This document shows positions 50,365 through 59,387 of a DNA stretch of 64,000 nt, one piece after another. This DNA is from Sphingobacteriales bacterium. Its GTDB lineage: Bacteria > Bacteroidota > Bacteroidia > Chitinophagales > JADIYW01. The notes under the pieces are model-generated. The model had not been told where the DNA came from and did not search any database. It saw nothing but the letters and a program-made list of their open reading frames with translations. The DNA lies in contig CP064984.1 in assembly GCA_016699615.1 (NCBI GenBank), forward strand, positions 682,001-746,000. The letters run 5' to 3'. The stretch's first letter is position 1, and the number at the start of each line of letters is the position of its first letter. A program made the translations under genes and the position numbers.

Positions 50365-52878
50365 ATGAACACAAGTGACCAACAAAACATCAGCAAAGAT
50401 TGGAAAATGTACAGCATAGGTGTTGTACTTACCATCGTATCAGCCATTATTTTTGCATTATGGCAACACAACTTAGAGTTTGATTTAGGCATACAAACAT
50501 TTATCCATTTCGGAATTTTTTTACTCTTAGTATTTAGTAATTCATTTATAAAAATATTTAGAATAAAAACATGGACAAGTTCTTTAGCTACTTATCCAAT
50601 TATTGTAAGTGGCATTATTAGTTGCTTTGCACTAAACAGAAGCATGCAACTGTTTTATATTTCTACAACTTGGTGGTCAGTATTTATTGTTGTTAATATG
50701 GCAATATTATTATTTAAGCCATTGTTAGAATTTGGAGGAACATTTGTAAAAACAATACTCTACAGTTCTTTATTCTGTTCGGCAATTATATTTTTGTATT
50801 ATAGTATTATACTAATACCAAATTACATCGTTGGATTAATTGGAATTATTGTACTTGGCATCGGATTTCATGCATTTATACCATTAATATCATTTATATA
50901 TATTGCAAGAAATTTATACAAAGCTGCAGTTGAAAACAAAATCTACAGTAGAATATATATAATTACATCCATCACAATATTTAGTATTGTAATAATTTAT
51001 GCTATTCGATGGAATACTCAAATCAATAAGATAAATAATCAAACTCAGTTTTTAGAATTACAAAAAGAGAAAGCAATTCCAAAATGGATGTACATTGCGC
51101 AGCGACTGCCAGACAACAATATGTCTAAAAAAATATTATTAACTAATATTTTATATCCAAGTCTTGACGAGATGTTCAATTTTGATATTGATGGATTTAT
51201 TGATAACAACAACTACAACATAGATAAAGTACATGATCCATTGGTATTAATTAGTGCTGCATTTTCTAATGAAATAAATTTAGATGAAAAAGATATCATT
51301 AAAATATTAGAATCAAACTATGATGCATCACATCTAACAGAACAAAGATTGTGGCGTGGCGATGATTTGTCTACCTATAGCATGACAACAAATGTTAGAA
51401 TTTATCCAAAACAAAGATTATCATATACAGAAAAGATATTGAATATAGAAAACAAAAATCCATATCCATCAAATCAACAAGAAGCTATTTATACATTTTA
51501 TTTACCAGAAGGTGCTGCTGTAAGTTCGCTCTCACTTTGGATAAATGGCATTGAAGAAAAGGCATATTTAAGTAGTAGACAAAAAGCAAGCAATGCATAC
51601 AATACAATTGTTGGTATAGAAAAAAGAGATCCATCTGTGGTGCATTGGCAAGAAGGCAACAAAGTAAGTGTGCGAGTATTTCCATGTACGCCAACTGAGA
51701 AAAGAAAGTTTAAAATTGGCATCACTGCACCATTAACACATAACAATAAAAAGCTATCTTATAAAAATATAATTTGTGAAGGACCAAATTTTGAGGATAC
51801 AAAAGAAATTGTACAAATCAATTTTACAGACACCATAGAGAAATTAGACAAGCCATATTTTTTAGATAAAAGAGGCAGCAACCATCTAATTGGTCAACAT
51901 CAATTAGATGGTTGGGCAATAACTTTTGATGCTCTAAAAGTAAACGAAGGAACTTTTCATTTCAAAGACAAAAGCTATATCATTAGTGAAGACAAAATCA
52001 ACAACAAAGAATTTATTGCAAAAAATATTTATGTAGATGTAAATAAATCATGGTCAAAAAATGAATGGAAAAGTATTCTAGATGCATTTCAAGACAAGAA
52101 CATCATGGTATATAATAATCAATGGATAAAAGTAGATGTACACAACCAAGCAGAAATATTCAAATCCTTACATCAATTTAATTTCACCTTACTACCATTC
52201 TATACTATCAAAGATAATGCGCATAGTATTGTTATAACAAAAGCATACAACAATGGACCAAGTTTAGATGAATTAAAAAACAGTGGCTATTTCAATAATA
52301 CAAATGAATATTTCTGTGCAAATAAAATAAAAGTAATAAACATTGGAGATGAGTGTGCTACAATTTATAAAACACTAAAAGAATACAGTGCAATAGAATT
52401 GTATCAAACAAATTTAGATGCTGCAATTACTCTACTACAAAAAAATGAATTTCCAGATAGACTAAATTCTGATACACAAATACATCTAGACAATGAAACA
52501 AAAATAACAAGTGTACCAAAATTAGCTATTACAAAAAATGCACCAGACCATGTATTTAGATTATTTGCATACAACCAAGCTATGCATCAAATGAGTATAG
52601 AAACATTACAAAACGATAGCATTGCACCACTAGCTTATGAATTAGTAAGTGATGCAAATGTTGTGAGTCCAATAAGTAGTTTAATTGTTTTAGAAACACA
52701 AAATGATTACGATAGATTTGATATTAAAAAAGATAAAGACGCACTAGACAACGCAGACATTCACAATGATGGTGCAGTGCCAGAACCACACGAATGGATG
52801 CTTATCATTTTGCTATTAGTTAGTGTATTATATATCAATCTAAAATCATCAAAATATGCTTACCTATTCAGTAAATAG
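50365..52878 (+). CDS. XrtN-system VIT-domain protein
   Basis: 837 residues. N-terminal membrane segments (about 12-220), then a VIT-type domain (about 335-470: VRIYPKQRLSYTEKILNIEN, TFYLPEGAAVSSLSLWINGI, EEKAYLSSRQKASNAYNTIV). A C-terminal sorting signal follows: a short conserved stretch VPEPHEWM, a hydrophobic segment (LIILLLVSVLYINL) and a short basic tail (KSSKYAYLFSK). This is the one-target exosortase arrangement known for XrtN. The protein should be cleaved or processed at this signal by the next gene's product. It overlaps xrtN by 23 bases. Confidence 0.85.
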   Translation: MNTSDQQNISKDWKMYSIGVVLTIVSAIIFALWQHNLEFDLGIQTFIHFGIFLLLVFSNSFIKIFRIKTWTSSLATYPIIVSGIISCFALNRSMQLFYISTTWWSVFIVVNMAILLFKPLLEFGGTFVKTILYSSLFCSAIIFLYYSIILIPNYIVGLIGIIVLGIGFHAFIPLISFIYIARNLYKAAVENKIYSRIYIITSITIFSIVIIYAIRWNTQINKINNQTQFLELQKEKAIPKWMYIAQRLPDNNMSKKILLTNILYPSLDEMFNFDIDGFIDNNNYNIDKVHDPLVLISAAFSNEINLDEKDIIKILESNYDASHLTEQRLWRGDDLSTYSMTTNVRIYPKQRLSYTEKILNIENKNPYPSNQQEAIYTFYLPEGAAVSSLSLWINGIEEKAYLSSRQKASNAYNTIVGIEKRDPSVVHWQEGNKVSVRVFPCTPTEKRKFKIGITAPLTHNNKKLSYKNIICEGPNFEDTKEIVQINFTDTIEKLDKPYFLDKRGSNHLIGQHQLDGWAITFDALKVNEGTFHFKDKSYIISEDKINNKEFIAKNIYVDVNKSWSKNEWKSILDAFQDKNIMVYNNQWIKVDVHNQAEIFKSLHQFNFTLLPFYTIKDNAHSIVITKAYNNGPSLDELKNSGYFNNTNEYFCANKIKVINIGDECATIYKTLKEYSAIELYQTNLDAAITLLQKNEFPDRLNSDTQIHLDNETKITSVPKLAITKNAPDHVFRLFAYNQAMHQMSIETLQNDSIAPLAYELVSDANVVSPISSLIVLETQNDYDRFDIKKDKDALDNADIHNDGAVPEPHEWMLIILLLVSVLYINLKSSKYAYLFSK

Positions 52879-54199
52879 AACAATAAGTTACAGCATCAAT
52901 CAATATGCAATAATATGTGCTTGTATATGTATCTATTGCATATTATCATTTGTTTTTATCAATGATTATTTAAGATTGTCTATACTGCAAATTGGTGCAA
53001 TGATAGCATATGTTGTACTTGCACCAATACAAACAACAAAGAAAGCAAATAATTATGTACTAGTATTTAGCTTAGTTGCTATCTTATTGTATTGGCATAC
53101 ACAAATTACAACATTACTCTATCTATCATCATTAATATTAAGCATAGAGTTTCTAAGTATATTCTTTGGAAGACTAAGCATCAATGCATACATAATGGCA
53201 TTGTTGTGTTCGCCTATTTTTACTATGGTTTCGAGCATAATTGGTTTCCCACTAAGATTAAAATTGACTTATTGGGCATCAGAAATATTAAACCTATGTA
53301 TACAAAATTGTAGCGCAGAAGGCAACCAATTAGTCATCAATCAAGAACCATTCATTATAGATGAAGCATGCGCAGGTTTGCACATGCTTTTAGCAGGATT
53401 TGTGTTTGCTGTTTTGTTGGTAGAACATTTTAAGAAGAAACAGCAGCAGGCACTTTCTATGCTAACCTTATTTTCATTTTATGTATTTGTATTAATAAGC
53501 ATTATAACAAGCAATATCATAAGAATTTGTATGTTGGTACTGTTTAAAATATTTCCTGAAAATAGTATGCATTATGGTATTGGCATTATTGGATTTGTTG
53601 TCTATACTATGATTCCAACCTATTTTGTTTTGAAATATTTATTTAAAAAATTTGGAAAAGACATTAATACAAAAGAAACAACAACATCAAACATACAACA
53701 AAAAATAAGCTATGCTTTGTTTATCTCAATTATTATTATTGGCACTTATACTATGATTTTTGAACAAAATAAAATGCAACCAGTTGCAGATTTACCAATA
53801 CAATATTTAAGTCATTACGAAAAAGAAAAATTAGACTACGACATTGTAAAATATAAAAACAACGATAAGTTGGTATATGTAAAACCTATGCCCTATTTTT
53901 TTAGTAGCGAACACAATCCATTGTATTGTTGGAAAGGAAGTGGATATAAAATTAAACAGTTTAAAAAATATGTAGTTGGCAACAATACGATTTTCATTGG
54001 CAATATTGTAAAAAACAATAGTACAATTCACACAGCATGGTTTTATTCTAATGGCAAAACTTGTACCACAGAACAACTAGAATGGCGTTGGAAAAGTTTT
54101 ATACACCAAGAGCCATTTTATTTAATAAGTGTATCAAGTAGTAGCAAAGCAACCATAATAAATTTAGCTAATAAACTTATAAAAGAAAATACAAAATGA
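52856..54199 (+). CDS. xrtN: Exosortase XrtN
   Basis: 447 residues with about eight membrane segments. Exosortase active-site residues: Cys in IDEACAGLHMLLAG (~171), Arg in TSNIIRICMLVLFKI (~220) and His in NSMHYGIGIIGF (~239). A C-terminal extracytoplasmic extension (about 290-447) is longer than in basic exosortases and characteristic of XrtN. It processes the upstream VIT protein. Overlaps the next gene by four bases. Confidence 0.87.
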   Translation: MLTYSVNRTISYSINQYAIICACICIYCILSFVFINDYLRLSILQIGAMIAYVVLAPIQTTKKANNYVLVFSLVAILLYWHTQITTLLYLSSLILSIEFLSIFFGRLSINAYIMALLCSPIFTMVSSIIGFPLRLKLTYWASEILNLCIQNCSAEGNQLVINQEPFIIDEACAGLHMLLAGFVFAVLLVEHFKKKQQQALSMLTLFSFYVFVLISIITSNIIRICMLVLFKIFPENSMHYGIGIIGFVVYTMIPTYFVLKYLFKKFGKDINTKETTTSNIQQKISYALFISIIIIGTYTMIFEQNKMQPVADLPIQYLSHYEKEKLDYDIVKYKNNDKLVYVKPMPYFFSSEHNPLYCWKGSGYKIKQFKKYVVGNNTIFIGNIVKNNSTIHTAWFYSNGKTCTTEQLEWRWKSFIHQEPFYLISVSSSSKATIINLANKLIKENTK

Positions 54200-54864
54200 A
54201 AAAAATAATTCAAACACTCAAGCAAAACAACAGACTAAAAATTGTTACAATGCTAATATTTGCAAGTACATTAAGTGTTGCCTTAGTATGCTATAGAATA
54301 CAACAAACAAAAAATTTAGTATTTATATTTTTAATTTGGAATTTAATTTTGGCAACTATACCATATGTAATTGGGTTATATTTGTATGCAAAGAGAAATC
54401 AACAAGGTTCAATATTGCAATGGAGTATTCTATTTTTTATCTGGTTGATATTTTTGCCCAATGCACCATACATACTTACAGATTTGATACATTTGAAAGT
54501 AAGAGGCAACTTTCCATTAATACTAGATTTAATCATGTTATTATTTTATGCATGGGTTGGCTTAATGATGTGTCTATATTCCATCAAAGACATACAACAA
54601 ATTATACTAATAAAATATGGCAAAAAATGGAGTACAGTATTTACATACATTATACCATTTGTATGTGCATTTGGTGTATATGTTGGCAGATTTTTAAGAT
54701 ATGATTCTTGGCAACTTATTTCAAATTTCGATACAGTTATGGTAGATATTTTAAAACACATCGTATTTCCACAAGAACATATAAATGCCATAGCATTCAC
54801 ATTATTACTTGGCACATTTATTCTATTTGCCTTTAAAAGCATAGACCTAAAACGATTAGATTAA
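54196..54864 (+). CDS. DUF1361 membrane protein
   Basis: 222 residues, six membrane segments. Signature IWLIFLPNAPYILTDLIHLK and WVGLMMCLYSIKDIQQI identify DUF1361. It is regularly found with XrtN and is translationally coupled to it (four-base overlap). Role unknown. Confidence 0.85.
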   Translation: MKKIIQTLKQNNRLKIVTMLIFASTLSVALVCYRIQQTKNLVFIFLIWNLILATIPYVIGLYLYAKRNQQGSILQWSILFFIWLIFLPNAPYILTDLIHLKVRGNFPLILDLIMLLFYAWVGLMMCLYSIKDIQQIILIKYGKKWSTVFTYIIPFVCAFGVYVGRFLRYDSWQLISNFDTVMVDILKHIVFPQEHINAIAFTLLLGTFILFAFKSIDLKRLD

Positions 54865-55145
54865 TATAATGATGTAATAATAGAATAGTCAATAATAAAT
54901 TTCAGAAAAACGAAGCATATGGTGGCTTTATTAGGTAATAAGAATTAAGAGAATATTAAATTATATAATTAATTATTCATATTGCGTATTTTAAGTATAA
55001 AGATGTAATATAGGCAAAAAAAATTATTGTAGGATATTTAAAATGCGCAAGTATGTATTTGTTATACAATATTGATAATAAGAAGATTATAAAGAAAAAA
55101 TATTTTTGACAAAAAAATATACGCAATTCAATTTATTGCGTATAT
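54865..55145. other. AT-rich intergenic stretch
   Basis: No gene, strong hairpin or convincing promoter seen. Very AT-rich, with short runs of A. It separates the XrtN operon from the cassette region. Confidence 0.5.
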
Positions 55146-55151
55146 TTGTGT

Positions 55152-55335
55152 GATGTGCAAAAGTCTTCGCTACGCTTCGCCTTTTGCACATCGTGCGGCG
55201 GATTACATCCGTTGATGCGTTTAGGCTCGCTACGCTCGACCTTCAACACATCAACGGATTTGCAAAATTACTTCACTTGCAAACTTCGTTTGCAGTTCGT
55301 AACTTCGCAAATCCGCCGCACGTTAGCGGTTATGC
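55152..55335. repeat. attC-like structured palindrome, left of cassette
   Basis: Nested perfect stems: GATGTGCAAAAG/CTTTTGCACATC (55152-55192), a 12-base outer stem 55193-55204 with 55310-55321 (GTGCGGCGGATT/AATCCGCCGCAC) containing an 11-base stem (55207-55217 with 55249-55259) and TGCAAAC/GTTTGCA (55278-55294). It ends GTTAGCGGTTATGC then CTATGACAAC, which the right-hand palindrome shares in part. High GC compared with surroundings. Confidence 0.55.
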
Positions 55336-55414
55336 TATGACAACACAGCAGACCGACAACGGGGAAGCCGAAAACCGATTAGAGTAGGCGTAAAAAAACA
55401 AAAAAAGCAAATTT

Positions 55415-55645
55415 ATGGCAGCTAAAACAGCACTTTACATTTTAGGAGGATTATTGCTAATCCCAGGACTTTATCAATTTTATAACATATCGCAACTTGA
55501 ATCTTTGAATACAGGATTTATGGGAGCTATTGTTGATTCAGTTATAGAACAAAAAAAACAGTTTGGATATATGCTAACTATTGGAGGAAGTATTTTAATA
55601 GCCATAGGTTATTTTATTAAACCCAAAAACACAGAAGAAAAATGA
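55415..55645 (+). CDS. Small two-span membrane protein
   Basis: 76 residues, two hydrophobic segments (ALYILGGLLLIPGLYQF and YMLTIGGSILIAIGYFI). No family recognised. Overlaps the next gene by four bases; first gene of the cassette. Confidence 0.6.
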   Translation: MAAKTALYILGGLLLIPGLYQFYNISQLESLNTGFMGAIVDSVIEQKKQFGYMLTIGGSILIAIGYFIKPKNTEEK

Positions 55646-55977
55646 AAAAGAATTTAGTTTTAGGATTGTCTATTTTTTTAGTATTAGTTTCTGCCTGTAA
55701 CAACATTTCAAATCATAAGCACGATGGTTCATACGCTATGAACATAAATGTTTTTGGTGTAAGTGTAAATTCAAAACCCGACTTAATTATAAATGGAAAT
55801 AAAGCAAAATTTAATGGAGAAATCCACGACTGCTCACAATTTTCAGACAGAATAGAAATTGGTGACAATAAAATAACATTTTCTGTTGTTGACGGAGACT
55901 TGATAGTAAATGTTCCTACAATGGGAAAAGTCAGATACATTAAACTTTCAGGACAAACCAATTTTAATGAAGAATGA
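55642..55977 (+). CDS. Small lipoprotein
   Basis: 111 residues with a lipoprotein signal peptide ending in the lipobox VSAC at Cys 19. The rest is beta-rich and polar. No family recognised. Overlaps the genes on both sides by four bases, so the three are one translation unit. Confidence 0.68.
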   Translation: MKKNLVLGLSIFLVLVSACNNISNHKHDGSYAMNINVFGVSVNSKPDLIINGNKAKFNGEIHDCSQFSDRIEIGDNKITFSVVDGDLIVNVPTMGKVRYIKLSGQTNFNEE

Positions 55978-56570
55978 TTAACAATCTAATCAGCACTTAT
56001 ACACAGGACAGACTTCTTAAAGATGCTAAGAGCATTGTTATTCCAAAAAAAGAACAATATTTGACTGCATACAAAGAATTTATTAATTACTTTGAGAATC
56101 TTGACAAACTTTCTGAACATCACATAATAATTGGAATTTCCTTTACTTACAGTTGGATGCCAACAATTTTAGATTTTCGTTCCAATAAAATTATTGAAGC
56201 CACGCAGATTCTCAATTATGCAAAACAAGGCAACAGACCAAGTTTGACAGAACTAGACATTCTTAAAAGTTGTTTTAATAATTCACTTGTTGGAAGTTCT
56301 AAACTCTTACACTTCATAAACCCAAATAAATTTGCAATTTGGGACAGTAGAGTTTACAGATACCTTTTTAATCAAACACCACATTCATACCGTGTTGAAA
56401 ACAACAACACTTATTTAAACTACCTTTATTTCTGCGACCATCTAATTAACAGTTCAGAGATAAACACATTAAAAAAAATAGTTGAAGAAAAAGTGGGCTA
56501 TACAATGACTAAAATGAGAGCAATTGAACTAATCTTTTTTTACAATGGGACAAAAAGCACAAACCGCTAA
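55974..56570 (+). CDS. Hypothetical cassette protein
   Basis: 198 residues. A region SLVGSSKLLHFINPNKFAIW followed by DSRVYRYLF resembles helix-hairpin-helix-type domains seen in uncharacterised proteins, but I cannot name a family. The stop codon TAA (56568-56570) lies inside the CGCTAAC box that begins the right-hand palindrome, exactly as in integron gene cassettes. Confidence 0.6.
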   Translation: MINNLISTYTQDRLLKDAKSIVIPKKEQYLTAYKEFINYFENLDKLSEHHIIIGISFTYSWMPTILDFRSNKIIEATQILNYAKQGNRPSLTELDILKSCFNNSLVGSSKLLHFINPNKFAIWDSRVYRYLFNQTPHSYRVENNNTYLNYLYFCDHLINSSEINTLKKIVEEKVGYTMTKMRAIELIFFYNGTKSTNR

Positions 56571-56696
56571 CACGGGTTTGGCAAAAGTGGCGGTTCAGTG
56601 CTCCGCAGACACATTTGTGGTTAATCAAAGTTTGGTTCTTCGCATCAGCATTTGTGGTAAAAATCGCCACCTTCGCCAAGCCCGAAACCGTTATGC
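56565..56696. repeat. attC-like palindrome, right of cassette
   Basis: 132 bases bounded by CGCTAAC (56565) and GTTATGC (56690). Imperfect stem CGGGTTTGGC/GCCAAGCCCG (56573-56582 with 56675-56684) and GTGGCG/CGCCAC (56587-56592 with 56665-56670). Matches the layout of an attC site (RYYYAAC...GTTRRRY boxes, 57-141 bases). CTATGACAAC follows at 56703, as at 55335. Confidence 0.6.
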
Positions 56697-56754
56697 CTCA
56701 CCCTATGACAACCGTGCTATAAATGAACAAACAGATAAAAATGAAAATAGACAA

Positions 56755-56837
56755 CCAACGCTTCGCAAAATTAAAAGAGGTGCAAGCCAACGCACAAAGC
56801 CAACGCTTTTGCACCACATTTAATTTTGCCCCAACGC
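56755..56837. repeat. CCAACGC repeats and hairpin, copy 2
   Basis: CCAACGC at 56755, 56787, 56800 and 56831. Stem GGTGCAA/TTGCACC (56779-56785 with 56809-56815) encloses loop CCAACGCACAA-A-GCCAACGCTT, one base different from the loop at 25161. The rest of 56697-56872 shows no gene. Confidence 0.6.
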
Positions 56838-56872
56838 ACCCAAGCCCACCCACCACCCTAAAAACATAGATT

Positions 56873-57379
56873 ATGAATTATTTTTTTAACATTATAACAC
56901 ATTTAATTATCATCACAAGCATTTGCTTAATGGTGTATCATACTTTTTTGTATGTTAGTAAAAAATTAAAAGAAGCTGACGACATAACTGAAGGCTTTTT
57001 GTTAGTAGGAACAATTATTTTATCTTCATTTACTTACATAGCTTCCAAAATGTTAGGACTTTCAATTCCGAGTTTACTTTTTGAAGGTTTAGAACAAGCA
57101 GATGCTTTATCATTCAAAATTTTATTTGGTAGCATAATATCATCATCTGTTGGTTTTCTTCTATCTTGGTACATTACAAATAAATTATCTGAAGACAAAG
57201 ACATTGCTATAAGAATTTTGTTGTTCATAATCACTTTAATGATTTTGCTTTTTGGAGATGTTTATATAGGTAGCTGGGGGTTAGGAAGCCAAGATTGTTT
57301 TAATAAAGCATTATTACCAAATGTTTTATTTGTAATTGGAGTTTTAAGTTATGCCGTTTTTAACCATAAAAAGAAATAA
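56873..57379 (+). CDS. Membrane protein of four or five spans
   Basis: 168 residues with hydrophobic segments at about 6-25, 42-62, 83-102, 112-130 and 148-163. No family recognised. Downstream of the CCAACGC repeats; next gene is five bases away. Confidence 0.6.
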   Translation: MNYFFNIITHLIIITSICLMVYHTFLYVSKKLKEADDITEGFLLVGTIILSSFTYIASKMLGLSIPSLLFEGLEQADALSFKILFGSIISSSVGFLLSWYITNKLSEDKDIAIRILLFIITLMILLFGDVYIGSWGLGSQDCFNKALLPNVLFVIGVLSYAVFNHKKK

Positions 57380-57384
57380 TAAAA

Positions 57385-57588
57385 ATGAATAATTTATTTT
57401 GGAAAGGATATTACCTATTTAAAAACCCAAATAAAATTTACCAAAAAGGTAGAGATGACGCATTGAATAATTTACCACGTTATCAATATAAAATAGCTAT
57501 AATATTCTCTGAATTAAAAAAAACACAAGAAATTTATAATGCAGGATATGATGACGGTTTGAAAGAAAAACTAATTAAAAAAATATAG
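57385..57588 (+). CDS. Small hypothetical protein
   Basis: 67 residues, basic and soluble, with a repeated motif YQKGRDDALNNL and YNAGYDDGLKEKL (x-x-G-x-DD-x-L). No known function. Confidence 0.55.
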   Translation: MNNLFWKGYYLFKNPNKIYQKGRDDALNNLPRYQYKIAIIFSELKKTQEIYNAGYDDGLKEKLIKKI

Positions 57589-57633
57589 GAAATCAATATA
57601 CAACTAATTTTTAACAATTTAAATTTAAACAGA

Positions 57634-58317
57634 ATGAGTAATCAAGGATTAAAGTACAATGTAGATATTGTTTTCTGCATTGATTGTACAGGAAGTATGG
57701 GTGGCATACTTGATACAGTAAAAGCAAATGCTTTAAAATTTTATCCAGACCTTCAAAAAGCACTTGAAGAGAAAGATAAGAATGTAGAAAATTTAAGAAT
57801 TAAAGTAATTGCATACAGAGATTTTTACTGCGATGGAGATAATGCGGTAAAGCAATTAGATTTTGTTGATATGAAATCAAATGGGGAAACATTTAACTCT
57901 TTTATTAGTCATTTAGAACCTGATGGCGGTGGAGATGAACCTGAAAATGGACTCGAAGCCCTTGCATTAGCCATAAATTCAGATTGGACAAAAGACGGAG
58001 ATAGACAAAGACATATTATTGTAGTTTATTCTGATGCTTCTACACATCCATTAGAAAAAAATGCTGGTTCAAAACCTTCAAATTATCCAAATGATATGCC
58101 TAGGGATTTTAATGAATTAACTGATTGGTGGGAGGGTCAATCGCATATGCCTAATAACTCTGCAAAAAGATTGATTTTGTTTGCTCCTGATAGTAATTCT
58201 TGGACAGACATAGCTACACATTGGAATACTACAATTCACCATCCATCTAAAGCAGGTAATGGTTTGTCAGATTTAGATTATGGAACAATTTTAAGTGCAA
58301 TAGTTAATAGCATATAA
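57634..58317 (+). CDS. TerY-like von Willebrand A domain protein
   Basis: 227 residues. MIDAS motif DCTGSMGG at residues 14-21 in VDIVFCIDCTGSMGGILDTV, with YRDF (about 67) and DGGGDEPENGLEAL (about 101-114) completing the metal site. Length and single-domain form match TerY proteins, which accompany PP2C and kinase genes. First gene of the signalling cluster. Confidence 0.82.
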   Translation: MSNQGLKYNVDIVFCIDCTGSMGGILDTVKANALKFYPDLQKALEEKDKNVENLRIKVIAYRDFYCDGDNAVKQLDFVDMKSNGETFNSFISHLEPDGGGDEPENGLEALALAINSDWTKDGDRQRHIIVVYSDASTHPLEKNAGSKPSNYPNDMPRDFNELTDWWEGQSHMPNNSAKRLILFAPDSNSWTDIATHWNTTIHHPSKAGNGLSDLDYGTILSAIVNSI

Positions 58318-58332
58318 TCAAATACTAAAAGC

Positions 58333-58360
58333 GAATGGTAGATAATTCAATCTACCATTC
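58333..58360 (+). terminator. 11-bp hairpin between vWA and PP2C genes
   Basis: GAATGGTAGAT/ATCTACCATTC with a six-base loop. No long T run follows, so it could be an attenuator or RNA-stability element setting the vWA to PP2C ratio. Confidence 0.45.
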
Positions 58361-58374
58361 TTAAACAATAAAAG

Positions 58375-59385
58375 ATGGATTTAATTATTGATATACCTAA
58401 AAAAGAAAATTTTGGAGAAGATGCTCCTCCAATTAATTTGGAAGTATCTTTAAAAAATAGAGTAATTTCTGTATTTGATGGTCTTGGTGGTTCGGGCAGT
58501 ACAATTTATGAAGAAAATGGCGAAAAAAAGACAGGTGCTTATATTAGTTCTAGAGTTGTAGCTACAGTAGTTCTTGATTATTTTGATAATTTAAAAAATC
58601 AAAACACGACTTATGAAGTCAATGCCGAATTTATTGAAAATTTAAAAACTCAAATAATAACTGCACTTGAAGAAAAACTGAAACTACAAAAATAGGAAGT
58701 TTCAAAACTGAAAAGCAGTTTAATTAGAACATTCCCAACAACATTAGCTTTAATACATTGTGATTTTGAGGACAATAAAACAAAATTAGATGTGATATGG
58801 GCTGGTGATTCAAGAGCTTATGTTTTAAAACCCGATAAAGGACTTATTCAACTCTCAAAAGATGATTTAAAATTAGATAATGATCCATTTGAAAATCTAA
58901 AAAACGACTCACCTCTATCAAATATGATTTGTCTCGAAAATGATTTTAAACTAAACCATAAAACTTATTTTTTTGAAAATCTATTATTAGCAATTGTTGC
59001 AACCGATGGTTGTTTTGGGTATTATTCTACTCCAATGCATTTTGAATATTATTTATTGAAGACTATAATGGATTCTAACAATGAATTAGAATTTAAAGAT
59101 AAATTAGAACAAGAATTTTCAAAAGTTTCAGGTGATGATTTTAGTTTGTCACTAACTAGTATTTTTGATAAAAATTTTAATGAAATTAAAGAAGTTTTCA
59201 GAAATAGATTTGAAGAAGTCTATCAATACTTTATGAAAGATATTTTAGATTTAGAAAGTAAAATTAAAAATTTAAATAGAACGATACTAGAAAATGAGAA
59301 TAAAAAAAATCTTTTAGAACAACAAAAAAATGTAAAAAATCTGGAGTTATGGACAGAATATAAATTAACGAACTTTAACCTATAA
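58375..59385 (+). CDS. PP2C-type phosphatase with in-frame TAG
   Basis: 336 codons. Motifs: VFDGLGGSGS (metal Asp, ~33), VIWAGDSRAYVL (~140), VATDGCFGYY (~207), GDDFSLSL (~255), a full PP2C catalytic set, then a C-terminal coiled coil. The reading frame has one stop, TAG at 58693-58695, after EEKLKLQK; coding continues in the same frame with EVSKLKSSLIRTF. A single substitution (AAG, CAG or GAG) would restore it. Sequencing error, nonsense mutation or readthrough. It reverses the kinase next door. Confidence 0.8.
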
Positions 59386-59387
59386 TT

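Noticed and set aside
55146..55387. Short open frames across the palindromes
   Set aside because: They arise from the inverted repeats in the GC-rich structure; no start site or domain.
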